A DNA stretch of 64,000 nt from contig JAIRVB010000046.1 in NCBI GenBank assembly GCA_031254105.1, positions 1-64,000 on the forward strand, in the 5' to 3' direction. Below the pieces are notes generated by a model, which worked only from the letters and a program-made list of their open reading frames with translations, was not told the DNA's origin and searched no databases. Positions 44,091-53,800 of this stretch are shown here, piece after piece (the stretch's first letter is position 1; every line of letters starts with the position of its first letter). The position numbers and the translations under genes were made by a program. Source of the DNA: Chitinispirillales bacterium (GTDB taxonomy: Bacteria > Fibrobacterota > Chitinivibrionia > Chitinivibrionales > Chitinispirillaceae).

Positions 44091-45616
44091 AATTTCTTAC
44101 GCGCAAATCTTTTTATAATTTTTCAGTGATCTTCGCAATTTTATTTTGCGCTTTTCAATCAGAGGCGGCAGGGAGAAAGCTTCTTGTAGAAGAACCGGAA
44201 AAAGAAAAACAAACGCAAACCGCGGAAATCACAATTGTAAATCACCCGTCACAGATTGACTTTGATTCGCTCGACTGGTCGGTGCCTCTGGGCGATCAAT
44301 ACAGGACGCAGCTTGCAAGCGGAATTACCGCGTACATAGCTGTAGATTCTACCTTGCCCTTAATCACAATGGGCGCGCTTATACGCAGCGGTTCTCTGAG
44401 CGATCCCGATGGCAAGGAGGGGCTTGGTTCTTTAATGACAAGACTCCTGCGCACAGGCGGCACAGAAAAATACAATGCCGATTCCCTTGACGCTCTTATT
44501 GACATGCTCGCCATGAAATTCGCCTTTTCGCAAGGTGAAGCGCATATCGCCTTCCAAGCCTCTTTTCTCTCTGACTTTCTTGACACCGCTATGGATATAA
44601 CGCGGCAAATGTTCTTTCATCCCGTTTTTCAACCTGAAAAAATCGAAAAAGAACGTTCAATAATGTTGGAAAGTATCCGTCACCGTTTTGTTAATCCCGC
44701 TCCCGCTCTCGCGGCTGCCTACCGCAAACTTATGTACCCTAAAAACGCTCCCGCAAGACTCTCTACGGCAGCTTCTTTACAATCAATAAAACGGGATGAA
44801 CTTGTCTCTCTCCACAAAAACGCGTTCGGCTCCAGTGATATTATTATCTCCGTTTCAGGAAAATTTGACAGAGAGGAGATGATCGAAAGACTTAACGCCA
44901 TATTCTCTTCCGCAATAAAACCTCAGCGTACCGCTCTCCCTGAGATAGCGGTTGCGCCGCAGGTAAACGCGCTTTTAATTCATAAGCCTATTGATCAGGT
45001 ATATGTACGCATGGGACTGCCTCTTTTTAAACGTCCTCATCCCGATTACTACGCGGTTTCTGTGCTGAACCTTATTCTTGGAGGCGGAGGTTTCACCTCA
45101 AGACTTGGTACGCGCGTCCGTTCAGATGAAGGACTCACCTATTCCATACATTCAAACAGTGAATCAAACTACGCTTATCCCGGCACTCTGTTTATTAACT
45201 TTTTTACCAAGACAGAGTCCTACCCCAAAGCAATATCAATAATACTTGAGGAACTTGAAAAAATCCGGCGGGAGGGGGTAACCGGCAGCGAACTTGACCA
45301 CGCCAAATCATCTCTCATCTCGGAACTGCCCTCATCGTTCCGCTCTCCCGAAGACATTGCGTCAACTTACGCGTGGAATGAATTTTATGGCAGAAGCGGC
45401 GATCACTTCGCGAAATACCCCGAAGAGATAGCGAAGCTTACAAAAGAGGATATAAAAGCGGCGGCGCAGAAATACATTGACCCAAATAAAATTTCTTATG
45501 CCATAGTCGGCGACACTACGGCGATCAAGGCAACCGCGGCCGGAAACTTTTTTTCTTTAGAGGCTGTTAAAAATAAACTTGTAACAAGCTCAGATTCACT
45601 TGTATATTTAGAGTAA
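44087..45616 (+). CDS. M16-family non-catalytic partner
   Basis: A 509-residue M16 homologue with signal peptide (FYNFSVIFAILFCAFQSEAA). At the place of HxxEH it has GLGSLMTRLLRTGG, so the zinc ligands are absent. It retains the C-terminal substrate-binding features FTSRLGTRVRSDEGLTYSI. Such catalytic/non-catalytic pairs are known for M16B peptidases and mitochondrial processing peptidase. ATG 44087 overlaps the upstream stop (ATGA) and has GGGGAGAAG; the frame runs open to 44009. The TAA stop is shared with repeat copy 6. Confidence 0.93.
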   Translation: MKFLTRKSFYNFSVIFAILFCAFQSEAAGRKLLVEEPEKEKQTQTAEITIVNHPSQIDFDSLDWSVPLGDQYRTQLASGITAYIAVDSTLPLITMGALIRSGSLSDPDGKEGLGSLMTRLLRTGGTEKYNADSLDALIDMLAMKFAFSQGEAHIAFQASFLSDFLDTAMDITRQMFFHPVFQPEKIEKERSIMLESIRHRFVNPAPALAAAYRKLMYPKNAPARLSTAASLQSIKRDELVSLHKNAFGSSDIIISVSGKFDREEMIERLNAIFSSAIKPQRTALPEIAVAPQVNALLIHKPIDQVYVRMGLPLFKRPHPDYYAVSVLNLILGGGGFTSRLGTRVRSDEGLTYSIHSNSESNYAYPGTLFINFFTKTESYPKAISIILEELEKIRREGVTGSELDHAKSSLISELPSSFRSPEDIASTYAWNEFYGRSGDHFAKYPEEIAKLTKEDIKAAAQKYIDPNKISYAIVGDTTAIKATAAGNFFSLEAVKNKLVTSSDSLVYLE

Positions 45617-45707
45617 TGCAGAAATAAAAACAATTAACTGCTAAATGCTTGGGTTTAAATGTTTTTTATTTCCGCATTCCGCATTATTATCTAATTTATT
45701 TCTGCAT
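45613..45707. repeat. Heptamer-type inverted repeat, copy 6
   Basis: The left arm begins on the M16 stop codon (TAATGCAGAAATAAA, 45614-45628). The right arm at about 45665-45690 has TTATTTCCGCATTCCGCATT, and a further TTTATTTCTGCA unit follows at 45695-45707. Confidence 0.8.
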
Positions 45708-45736
45708 TTTTCTTCTGATAAGGAGGCAGCGGCAGT

Positions 45737-46216
45737 ATGAACGCAGGCATAGTAATACACACCAGTTCCGGTCACACCCTGGCCTTTGCCCGTACCATAG
45801 AGGAAAAACTTAAGCAAAAAGGGCATGAGGTTGAAATCCTGTACCTGCGCGCTGTCGGGCGGGTAACTCCCACCGGAAAAGGTAATTTTTCTATAAAAAA
45901 CCCTCCTGAACTTGATGAGTATGATACAATACTTGTGGGCGGCCCTGTATGGGCGTTTAAAGCCTCTCCGGTAATCATGAAATTTTTTGTTGAAGAGGTA
46001 AAAACCCTCAAGGGCAAAAAAGCGCTCTCGTTTGTTACGATGGGACTGCCTTTCAAGTTTACCGGCGGAGACAGAGCTCTGCGTATGATGAACGAAGAGC
46101 TTGAGGCAGCGGGAGCGAACGTGCTTGAGGGGGAAAAACTTCTTTACATGTTTAAAACAGACAGAGAAAATATGGAAAACGCGGCGGTGAGAATTTGCGA
46201 AAGACTAGGGGCTTAG
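45737..46216 (+). CDS. Flavodoxin-family protein
   Basis: A 159-residue protein with the FMN phosphate loop HTSSGHTLAFA (8-18), the central strand DTILVGGPVWAFKASPVIMKF and KKALSFVTMGLPF. FMN-binding electron carrier or quinone-reductase-like protein; partner unknown. AAGGAGG lies 10 bases before the ATG. Confidence 0.88.
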   Translation: MNAGIVIHTSSGHTLAFARTIEEKLKQKGHEVEILYLRAVGRVTPTGKGNFSIKNPPELDEYDTILVGGPVWAFKASPVIMKFFVEEVKTLKGKKALSFVTMGLPFKFTGGDRALRMMNEELEAAGANVLEGEKLLYMFKTDRENMENAAVRICERLGA

Positions 46217-46268
46217 GCAGGTTTCAGTATACAAGCCTGTCTGCCGGCGGTTTTTACCTCATGGCAAC

Positions 46269-46296
46269 CGCCGTTATACGCTGACGTATAACGGCG
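46269..46296. terminator. Terminator between flavodoxin and PPOX genes
   Basis: A perfect 12-bp stem CGCCGTTATACG/CGTATAACGGCG with loop CTGA is followed on the plus strand by TTATTTTTTA. Serves the flavodoxin transcript. Confidence 0.85.
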
Positions 46297-46345
46297 TGAA
46301 TTATTTTTTAATACAGAACAGGCTCACTTCTTTGTCAAAGACCGC

Positions 46346-46780
46346 TTATAATGTTCCGGACGCATGATCGTATTCATCTGTAAAGAATAAATTATAGCTT
46401 TTAGTTTTGAACCGCAGCACACAATAGTTTGGATCGCCGGCTCCCCCTGTAAAAATATTTTCCAAACAGTCATACCACATCTCTTTTTTGACCTGCGGAT
46501 CTGTCAAAATATCAATGGTGCCTACTAATGTAATGTTATATTTTTCAGAAGAAAAACAAACGCTCGCGCGATTGCAATTGTTAATACGGCGGACTTTATT
46601 GCTCTCTAATTCGACACAAAAGGTCATTTCCCTAATGCCATCCGCTTTGGAAAGTGAAAGCGTACTCGCGGTAGGATAGCCTTCCATATCAATCAGCGCC
46701 AACACGCAATGTCCTTCGTTACCTCCGCCTGTCTTTTCGGCAATGGCTTTAACTGCTTTGTCAATAGTTTTTTGATTCAT
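46346..46780 (-). CDS. Pyridoxamine 5'-phosphate oxidase-fold flavoprotein
   Basis: A 144-residue split-barrel protein: CVLALIDMEGYPTASTLSLSKADG, ELESNKVRRINNCNRASVCFSS, NITLVGTIDILTD and YCVLRFKTKSYNLFF, the order of small PPOX/general-stress-protein-26-like proteins that bind FMN or F420. RBS AGGAGT. The MarR gene lies directly upstream on the same strand with about 95 bases between, so they may share control. Confidence 0.88.
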   Translation of the reverse strand: MNQKTIDKAVKAIAEKTGGGNEGHCVLALIDMEGYPTASTLSLSKADGIREMTFCVELESNKVRRINNCNRASVCFSSEKYNITLVGTIDILTDPQVKKEMWYDCLENIFTGGAGDPNYCVLRFKTKSYNLFFTDEYDHASGTL

Positions 46781-46875
46781 GTTTCTCTAACTCCTGTTCT
46801 TTAAAAGTATTTTTGATGTTTATAAAACGTCGCAAGCTTTGAAACTGAGACTCTCCCAGTAGCAAAAGAAAACAA

Positions 46876-47334
46876 CTATATGCCTTCGCTCTCAAAATTT
46901 TTCAACATTCTGCGTAATTGATTCTCAAAATTCACAATCTCCGCTTCTGTAAAGCCCCTGTAACAGATACCGTTCATATCATCGGATATCTGACCGTATT
47001 TTTTGCGGTATTCTTTTGTCTTTTCAGTAACTGATACAAATATCCGTCTGCGGTTTATCTTATCGGGAATCCGCCGCACCAGCCCATCCGCTTCCATGCG
47101 GTCGAGCATACCGGTGAGGGTTGTCTTTGCCAATGATGTTAATCGCGCTATATCTGTAATAGTCAACTTTTCATGCTCCCACAGCACATAAAGTATTTTG
47201 CCCTGCGCGCCATTAAAAGCGTCTATGTCGTATTCTTTAAGCAAACGTTCCCACGTGCGGCTGCTCAGGCGGCCGATTTGAGACATTAAAAATCCAGCGT
47301 ATCTTTTCTTTTTTTCCGTAATGATCACCTCCAT
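46876..47334 (-). CDS. MarR-family transcriptional regulator
   Basis: A 152-residue winged-helix regulator: FNGAQGKILYVLWEHEKLTITDIARLTSLAKTTLTGMLDRMEADGLVRRIPDKINRRRIFVSVTEKTKEY, with the wing DKINRRR. The ATG at 47334 is the only usual start near the beginning, but it is immediately followed by GGAGGTGATC, a perfect anti-SD complement. This would place a ribosome on ATT at codon 5. A perfect palindrome (47333-47351) overlaps the start and fits an autoregulatory operator. Likely controls itself and the PPOX-fold gene. Confidence 0.92.
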   Translation of the reverse strand: MEVIITEKKKRYAGFLMSQIGRLSSRTWERLLKEYDIDAFNGAQGKILYVLWEHEKLTITDIARLTSLAKTTLTGMLDRMEADGLVRRIPDKINRRRIFVSVTEKTKEYRKKYGQISDDMNGICYRGFTEAEIVNFENQLRRMLKNFESEGI

Positions 47335-47351
47335 ATAGTAATGTACTATAT
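47333..47351. promoter_or_regulatory. MarR operator palindrome
   Basis: ATATAGTA-ATG-TACTATAT, a perfect 8-3-8 inverted repeat at the 5' end of the MarR gene. MarR dimers typically bind such 16-20-base palindromes near their own promoters. Confidence 0.7.
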
Positions 47352-47382
47352 AGAACTATTTGTGTCAATAAGAAGATTGTGT

Positions 47383-47409
47383 TTTAAAAAAATTTCCCGA
47401 AGGAAATTT
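47383..47409 (-). terminator. Intrinsic terminator with UUCG loop for the TPR operon
   Basis: On the minus strand AAATTTCC-TTCG-GGAAATTT followed by a T-run (47383-47389). It is about 250 bases downstream of the TPR gene stop, the nearest minus-strand gene. Confidence 0.75.
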
Positions 47410-47618
47410 GGTAAACGCTCAAATTTTCGTTTCTTTCGGATATTAAAAATAGTGCAATAAATAATTATCCAGCTTTTGACTTTTGCTGTTGATAGAACGG
47501 CGACAGATTCCTGCCTGTCCGCAAATAATAAACCTCAATTTTCCATTAGGGGTTATTTGAGCAAATCGATATGACAAAACACCATAACAACCAATATTTT
47601 TCGTCACATGGTCTTCAT

Positions 47619-47646
47619 TTCTACATTGTACATTCTACATTGTAAA
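47619..47646. repeat. Heptamer array TTCTACA/TTGTACA
   Basis: Four consecutive 7-base units: TTCTACA, TTGTACA, TTCTACA, TTGTAAA. Same unit length and TTCT-start as the TTCTGCA hairpins but a different sequence type. It lies just after the TPR gene (stop at 47660). Confidence 0.75.
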
Positions 47647-47659
47647 TTTGTACGCCGCC

Positions 47660-48688
47660 TCACTTGCCCGCCCGCGACTCCGCCTGCCTCCTCAACGAGT
47701 TGGCTTCGGAAAAGGCTTTATCGAGTCTTTTGCGGATATCTTTTGACAGGTCGTATCTGTTAACAGCGGCCAGATGTTCAAGCGCGGAATCGAATTTGCC
47801 GGTTGCGACCATGCTTCTTGCCATGCCAACCCTGCTGATCACGGAGTTGTAATGGTTGGAACTGGGGTCAATCTCATTTCTCGACAAAAGGAACTGGTAG
47901 GCCTTTATGGCGTCTTCATGCATCTCAAGCCCCTGAAAAGCCGCGGCCTGTCCCCAGCGGAACACTGAGGCTCTGGGGAATTTTTTAATCATTTCGTTTG
48001 CCAGCTCAAGAGCATCGGCGAAGGCGCACTCATTGAGGTAGATGTCAATAAGCACCATTGCGGCGGCGGCGCGGCTGTAGATTCCATTTTCCATCACCTC
48101 TTTAAGTTTTGCTATCCCTACAGAGCGGTTATCAGAGACCCCGGGCATCCACCAGAGCATTTTCATCAGCGCGCTGCGCCAGTAGTCGTAGGTTCCTATT
48201 CCAAACTGTATGTCGGGGATCCGGCTGCCGGAGGAGGCCATATTCTGAAAGATGGAAACACCCTTCCAGCCATGGCGGAAAGCTGTCACAAAACGGTCGT
48301 AGCGAGCTTCGTAAGTACCTTTGTACCCCTCCGCGCCGCCCATGAAAAAACGGGCCCACTCGTCATCTCTGTCTTTGGCAAGTATTTTTTCCGCTCTCTC
48401 TACCGCCTGGTCGCAGAGCCGGAAAAACTCAGTCTCACGCCTCCTGCTCTGGTGACGCAGCATCCACGCGTCAAGCACAGCGGCCTGAAAAAAATACCCC
48501 GAAGGATGATCCGGATATTTTTTGATTATTTTTTTAGCTTCTTCCTCAGCGTTTCGGAAATCCTCCCTGAATACCATATCGATGCTTGCCGCCGCCCATG
48601 TATGCATATCACCGGGCAGTTGAGGCACTTGCGCCAAAGCCAGAAGCGGTATAAAAGCTAATAAGAAAAATTTAATTGGAAGTCTCAT
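47660..48688 (-). CDS. Exported TPR-repeat protein
   Basis: A 342-residue protein with signal peptide MRLPIKFFLLAFIPLLALA. TPR-like helical pairs run through the mature part: FRNAEEEAKKIIKKYPDHPSGYF near the start; IYLNECAFADALELANEMIKKFPRASVFRWG and EMHEDAIKAYQFLLSRNEIDP later; and FDSALEHLAAVNRYD at the end. Likely periplasmic or outer-membrane scaffold. ATG 48688 (TTG 48691 adjacent) overlaps the upstream gene by about 17 bases, so translation is coupled. Confidence 0.8.
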   Translation of the reverse strand: MRLPIKFFLLAFIPLLALAQVPQLPGDMHTWAAASIDMVFREDFRNAEEEAKKIIKKYPDHPSGYFFQAAVLDAWMLRHQSRRRETEFFRLCDQAVERAEKILAKDRDDEWARFFMGGAEGYKGTYEARYDRFVTAFRHGWKGVSIFQNMASSGSRIPDIQFGIGTYDYWRSALMKMLWWMPGVSDNRSVGIAKLKEVMENGIYSRAAAAMVLIDIYLNECAFADALELANEMIKKFPRASVFRWGQAAAFQGLEMHEDAIKAYQFLLSRNEIDPSSNHYNSVISRVGMARSMVATGKFDSALEHLAAVNRYDLSKDIRKRLDKAFSEANSLRRQAESRAGK

Positions 48689-49040
48689 CAATTTCAGGCG
48701 CAGTCATGTAATATTTGTTATAGTACCTGTCCCATAAGCCATGTTTTTTAAGATACCGGTACTTGCGCGTAATCTTCATGTTTAAAGAGTTAAAAAAATA
48801 AAAATCAACTACAGCCATTCGTGAGTACATGCCTTCTTTATATTCGCTGTAACTCACCACTTCAAAGTAAGGTTTCTCTAAAAGCGCGTCCTGTGCCACG
48901 TCCTCAATAATCGCTTCCAGATCATCCTGTAAAACGATATCAAGTTTCTTGCTGACTATCTCATCCTTCTCATCAAGGCACATACAGAAAAGAAAGCAAA
49001 ATGGCAGCATCCATTTAATTTGATTTTTTCTTAACAACAT
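48672..49040 (-). CDS. Small exported protein, unknown
   Basis: A 122-residue protein from ATG 49040. The N-terminus (MLLRKNQIKWMLPFCFLFCMCLDEKDE) has a basic start, hydrophobic core and Cys, like a lipoprotein signal but with an atypical lipobox. The mature part is acidic then Tyr/Lys-rich (YRYLKKHGLWDRYYNKYYM). No family recognised. In an operon with the TPR protein, so probably its envelope partner. Confidence 0.6.
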   Translation of the reverse strand: MLLRKNQIKWMLPFCFLFCMCLDEKDEIVSKKLDIVLQDDLEAIIEDVAQDALLEKPYFEVVSYSEYKEGMYSRMAVVDFYFFNSLNMKITRKYRYLKKHGLWDRYYNKYYMTAPEIDETSN

Positions 49041-49684
49041 CTTTGGCCTGGTCTCCGCCGACAATCCGCCGCGTATCTTTAATATAATAATAAATCATTT
49101 CACCGCGAATGTCAAAATTTTCAGGCAGCGGCGTGGATTGAACATAATTGCGCGAAAAGCAGGCGAAGTATCAATTGCGCGTCTCGATTCGCGAATATTT
49201 CAATTGTTTTTAACCGCTTTTACTTCATAATAAAATAGTTTTTGCAGATCATCATCAACACAGAATGAGATACTCGTCCTAATAAATCACTCAGCTTTTC
49301 TTCATTATTATATATGAAATAATGAAATATTTCGATTCCATAATTTCTATTCCGTGTTTTTCATTATTTCTTATTTTTAATATTACTTTTTCTGCAACGA
49401 GTCTTTTAATTTGTCAATTTATACATATTTTTCAACCGTATCCCCTCTTGTCCGCTCTCACAACCGCAGACTTGCCCGCAGCGGCCTGGCATAGGCGGTG
49501 GATACTGCTGCGGTTGCAACGAAGCATAAATGTTGATCTTATCCACTTCGGATGAGCAGCGCACCCGCCCGCGCCTAGCCGCAAGTTGTATTCCGAAAAT
49601 AATTAATTTTTCTACGGCAAAATAATTATTCTTGTAAAATTGCTCCTTTACCAACTTGAAATACGCTTAAATAACACCTACTGT
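49041..49684. other. Intergenic region before Wadjet operon 3' end
   Basis: About 640 bases without a supportable gene. Open frames on both strands are short and lack RBS. It is AT-rich apart from a GC-rich patch at 49440-49580 with CCGCAG/CTGCGG self-complementarity. It marks the left border of the AT-rich Wadjet segment. Confidence 0.35.
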
Positions 49685-50830
49685 TTAAGTGTTTAACCTG
49701 TTTGTAACTATCTCATTTACATACCTTTGCGGCACTTTTTCCTGTTCTAACCGCCAATTGTTTTCTTTCAATTGTTTGTACAGCAGCTGTTCTTCTTTTG
49801 TCAAATTCAAAGCGGCAGTGATTTTTGAGTCTGTTCCTTTGTCATGTTCGAAATATCTTTCAAATGTTTCCGTATTCATTAAAAAACTTTTAGTGTGCGG
49901 GAAATAACTTCTAAATTGCGATAATATTTCAAATCCCTGCACATCCAAATCTCCCCAATAAAACAACTCTACTTCTCTAAGCCATTGAGTATTTTTGAGA
50001 TTTTCGACTCCGAAACCACTGCCAAATATCACAATAGTTTTTTCTATAACAGGAAAAGTAAGAACATTCATTTTGTTTTCTACTACAAAAACTTTTCTTA
50101 TGGGCAAATTTAATTTTTCAAATTGACTTACCGGAATACTCAAATCATCTATTCCCGAAAAATATTTTTGACTTACATTTTTGTCCAAAATTCTGAAATG
50201 CGCCAAAGGCCCGGCATATTTCAAGTTAAAACGTTTTTCAAAATCTTTCTCATCTTTATTGACATATTCTTGAATTAAAATATCCAATAGTTCTTTAAGA
50301 ATCGTTTTATTTTTTTCTATAAATTTTGTGTGAACTTGTATTGGCAATTCACGAATGTATAAACCTGGGTTAGGGTTAGAGTTGAAATAATTACAAACTT
50401 TTAAAATATCGTCCCATTTGTCTTGATTTTCAATTGCTTTTTGAGGATATTTTGCGAGCCAGTCTTTTAATTCCGGAAATTCAGAAAGAATTAACGCGCA
50501 ATTCTCGCGAAATCTTTCTACTTCTTTCTCTTTGCGCAAGTATTTCAGATAGTCTGCTTCGGATTGAAAACTGATTTGTGTCGGAATATCCTGTGTGCCG
50601 AGATTTTTCTTTTTAATTGTCTGATATTTTATTGCGTACCCGTAACCCTTCTTTTCTTTTGAATTGTTGGTTAATTCTGTAAGCTCACGTTGAAATATTG
50701 AGAAGTTTTCATTCGGTTTTTTACTTCCTTCAATAACAATTTCAATAAAAGGGTAACCTTCAACAACGGATTGCAAATAAGAGAAATACCTTTTCTCCGC
50801 TTTGATTTTTATTTCATTCGGAGTAATCAT
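49685..50830 (-). CDS. jetD: Wadjet protein JetD (DUF2220, TOPRIM nuclease)
   Basis: A 381-residue protein of the DUF2220 family. The C-terminal TOPRIM part has VFVVENKMNVLTFPV, IFGSGFGVENL and the metal-binding ELFYWGDLDVQGFEILSQF, followed by the winged-helix-like end. In Wadjet JetD cleaves the DNA loop extruded by JetABC. The ATG overlaps the jetC stop (ATGA) and has no SD. Last gene of the operon. Confidence 0.93.
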   Translation of the reverse strand: MITPNEIKIKAEKRYFSYLQSVVEGYPFIEIVIEGSKKPNENFSIFQRELTELTNNSKEKKGYGYAIKYQTIKKKNLGTQDIPTQISFQSEADYLKYLRKEKEVERFRENCALILSEFPELKDWLAKYPQKAIENQDKWDDILKVCNYFNSNPNPGLYIRELPIQVHTKFIEKNKTILKELLDILIQEYVNKDEKDFEKRFNLKYAGPLAHFRILDKNVSQKYFSGIDDLSIPVSQFEKLNLPIRKVFVVENKMNVLTFPVIEKTIVIFGSGFGVENLKNTQWLREVELFYWGDLDVQGFEILSQFRSYFPHTKSFLMNTETFERYFEHDKGTDSKITAALNLTKEEQLLYKQLKENNWRLEQEKVPQRYVNEIVTNRLNT

Positions 50831-53800
50831 TGATTAATAAATTTTTCGCGTTCTTCTTTAAACTGATTGATTGGCATATCGTAAAGCCGCGATTCAGCCC
50901 CTTTCCTTTCAACATAATGCACAAATGAAATATCATTTTCCACAATGTGTATATTGTCGCTTGGCGTAACGACTAAAAGTTGTAAATGCAGCTGTTTGCA
51001 TAACGAAATCAGGTAACGGGCTTTATCCTCGTCCTGCGCCTTAAATGCTTCATCAATAGCGATAAAACGGAATGAATCGGATTGCAAACCATCTTTTGTT
51101 AACCCAAATTGATAGGCTATCGCCGAACCTAAAATAGTGTAAGTCAGCTGCGCTTTCTCCCCTCCCGAAAGTTGTCCCATACTTTCGTATGTTTTATACT
51201 TTTGATTAGTTTCTTTGTAAAACTCTTCCGCTTTGTAAGTAAACCAAGCCCTGACTTCCATTACTTTTTTGCGCCACGGTTCGTTTTTTAATTTTTCAAT
51301 AAGCGGCTGAATATGATTGTTGAAATGGTTTTTCCTGCCGTCAATTGCGGCGTCTATTTCCCGCATATTGGGTAAGGCTTTTTCTAATAAGTTACGAAAC
51401 TCTTTTACTTCGTCGTTTATTTTTTTAGGATTGTCAAGTTGAATATATGTTGTCGGACTGATGTTAAAGTTGATTTCTTTTAAAGATTTATTTAAGGTTC
51501 TGACAGTCTCGCTGATTGAGTTTGCCCAATTTTCAAAAAACATTCTAAAATCGCTTACTTTATTTGTAACTGTCTCACGCAAATAATCATTAAATCTCTT
51601 CTCAAAACGAACTAAATCTTCTTCTATCAATTTTTTATAAAACGATTGATATTCACCGATTAACTCAAGATTTTTCGCATCCGGCAGATTGTGAACATCG
51701 GAACGCCAATCTCTGAACTTTTGCGAAATCTCTTCGGAAGGATTTTTGAATTGAACGATTAATTGGGCTGCTTCCCGTTCTTTTTTATTTTTCAGTTCAT
51801 TTTTTTTGTCTATTTTTGTTTTATTATTGTCTTGAAATTCATATTGTTTCATTTGTATATTTTCAAAAAAAACATTTAATAAATCAGGGTTTTCTTGTTC
51901 AAATTCCGCAGTTTCTAATTTGCCAAGTTGTTTAAGCAAGCCGTTGTTTTCTGAATAAATCTTGGCGGCGGTTTTTAGTTCAACTTCCTCAATTTGGAAA
52001 ATTTCTTTGTCCTTGTTTTTTATTGTAATGTCTGTTAAAGTTTTTAAATTGTCTTGAACCTGTTTTAATTGCTCTTGAAGTTTCTGCACTTTATTGTTTG
52101 TTTTTTCTAAATCATTTTTCTGTTCTGTTTTTTCTTGAATTGTTTTTGCGTAAGATTGCCAATCTATATCATCGTATTTAGAGTGAAGTTTGAACAAATC
52201 GGAAAAATTTTCTTTAAAATTTTCTGAATCCTTGATAGATTTTTCAATGTCCCTGATTTTTTGCGCATTTTGTTTTTGCTCTTCTTGCAATTCACGAACT
52301 ATTTTGCGTATTGATTCGATTTTTTCTTTGTTGTCCCAACCGAGAACATAATTTTCTTTGCGCAAGACGTGAGGCCGGTCATCTTTTTCGTGTTTGCCTT
52401 TTACAGATTTTATTAACCCTTCTTTTGTTACGGCTCGTTCTTCGTAACGGTTAAATTCCTGTAAATCAGTCACACAAGCATAATTATAATTGTTAAAAAT
52501 TACATTTTCCAACCAATCTGTGTAAACATTTTTGGGTTTAAATTCAATCTTGTTCAGCAAACTGTTTTGCGTAATGTCTCTACGAGTCATCTCTTTAAGC
52601 GAAGTGAATGTTTGGTACCGCTGATAAACAATTCTGCCATTAAGGTTGCGGGAGTTAACAAATTGGTTAACTTGTGCGTAATATTTTTCAGGAACAATCA
52701 ATCTCAAAGCAAAATTGTGTAAAATTTTTTCAATGGACTGTTCCCAGTCCTTCTCATTGTCTTCCACCCGCATCAACTCGCCGATAAATGGAATCTCTTC
52801 GGCGGCCGCGCCAATGGCAGTTAAAATTTCGGTTCTTATTCCGGCTTCCCGTCCCGAAATATTGTTTTTGTTTTTTTGCAGCGACTGAATGATTTCAATG
52901 TTTGTCTCAATTTCTGATTGAAGTTTATCTTTTTCATTTTTCGCTAAACGAAGTTCTTCCGCTTTATCTTCAAGTATTTTGTTTAGTTCCGCTTTCCTCT
53001 TGTTTGCCTTTTCTCTGTTTTCTATAAAAACACTTTCGCTTGGGTTTTCGGAAAATTCTACTTTTTGAGCGATTTTATTGTAATCGTCTAATTTTTGTTT
53101 CCGGGTATCTCTACTTCTTACAAGCGAATTTATTTCTTTTTCCAAATCTTTGATTTTGCTGCCAACCGCGTCTGTTTCAATAGCGATAGAAAGCTGCCGC
53201 TCTTCGCCTTTTAACACACTTTCTTTATCTTTTAACCCTCGCAATTCATCTTTCAGATTTTCTAAATACGCGTTATATTTCTCAAGTTCTTTTTCCGCAA
53301 GTTCTACATTCTTTTTTGCAAACCAATACACCGCCGCTTCTTTTGATTCTTGCAATTTATTCAGCTTCTCTTGAATATCAGCAAGTTCATCCGCAATTAT
53401 ATCTATCTGCCGCAGCTGCGTAATCTGCTCTTTTGTTTTGTCAATGTTTATTTTTGCGTCCATTAAGGTAGAAAAGCTCTCATTCAATTGAATGTATTCA
53501 CTTTCAGCATCACGGTCTTCGAGCATATTGGTACGAATAAATTCGTCCAAATCGTCTAAAACTTTTACACCGACAATCTGATTGAAAAGTGTTAATCCCT
53601 TTTCTGAACGCATGCCAAACGAGGTATAAGTTCTATCTCTGTAATCTTTTATTTTATCATAAAATTCTATTTGCTTTTTAGGAACATTTGTATTGTACTT
53701 TTTGTCTAATTTTTTCTTCCAATCGCCTTTACTGCCATTAAAATCAGAAAAATCTTTTTGTATTCCAAGCGGTTTATATGAAAATCCAAAAGTACATTTG

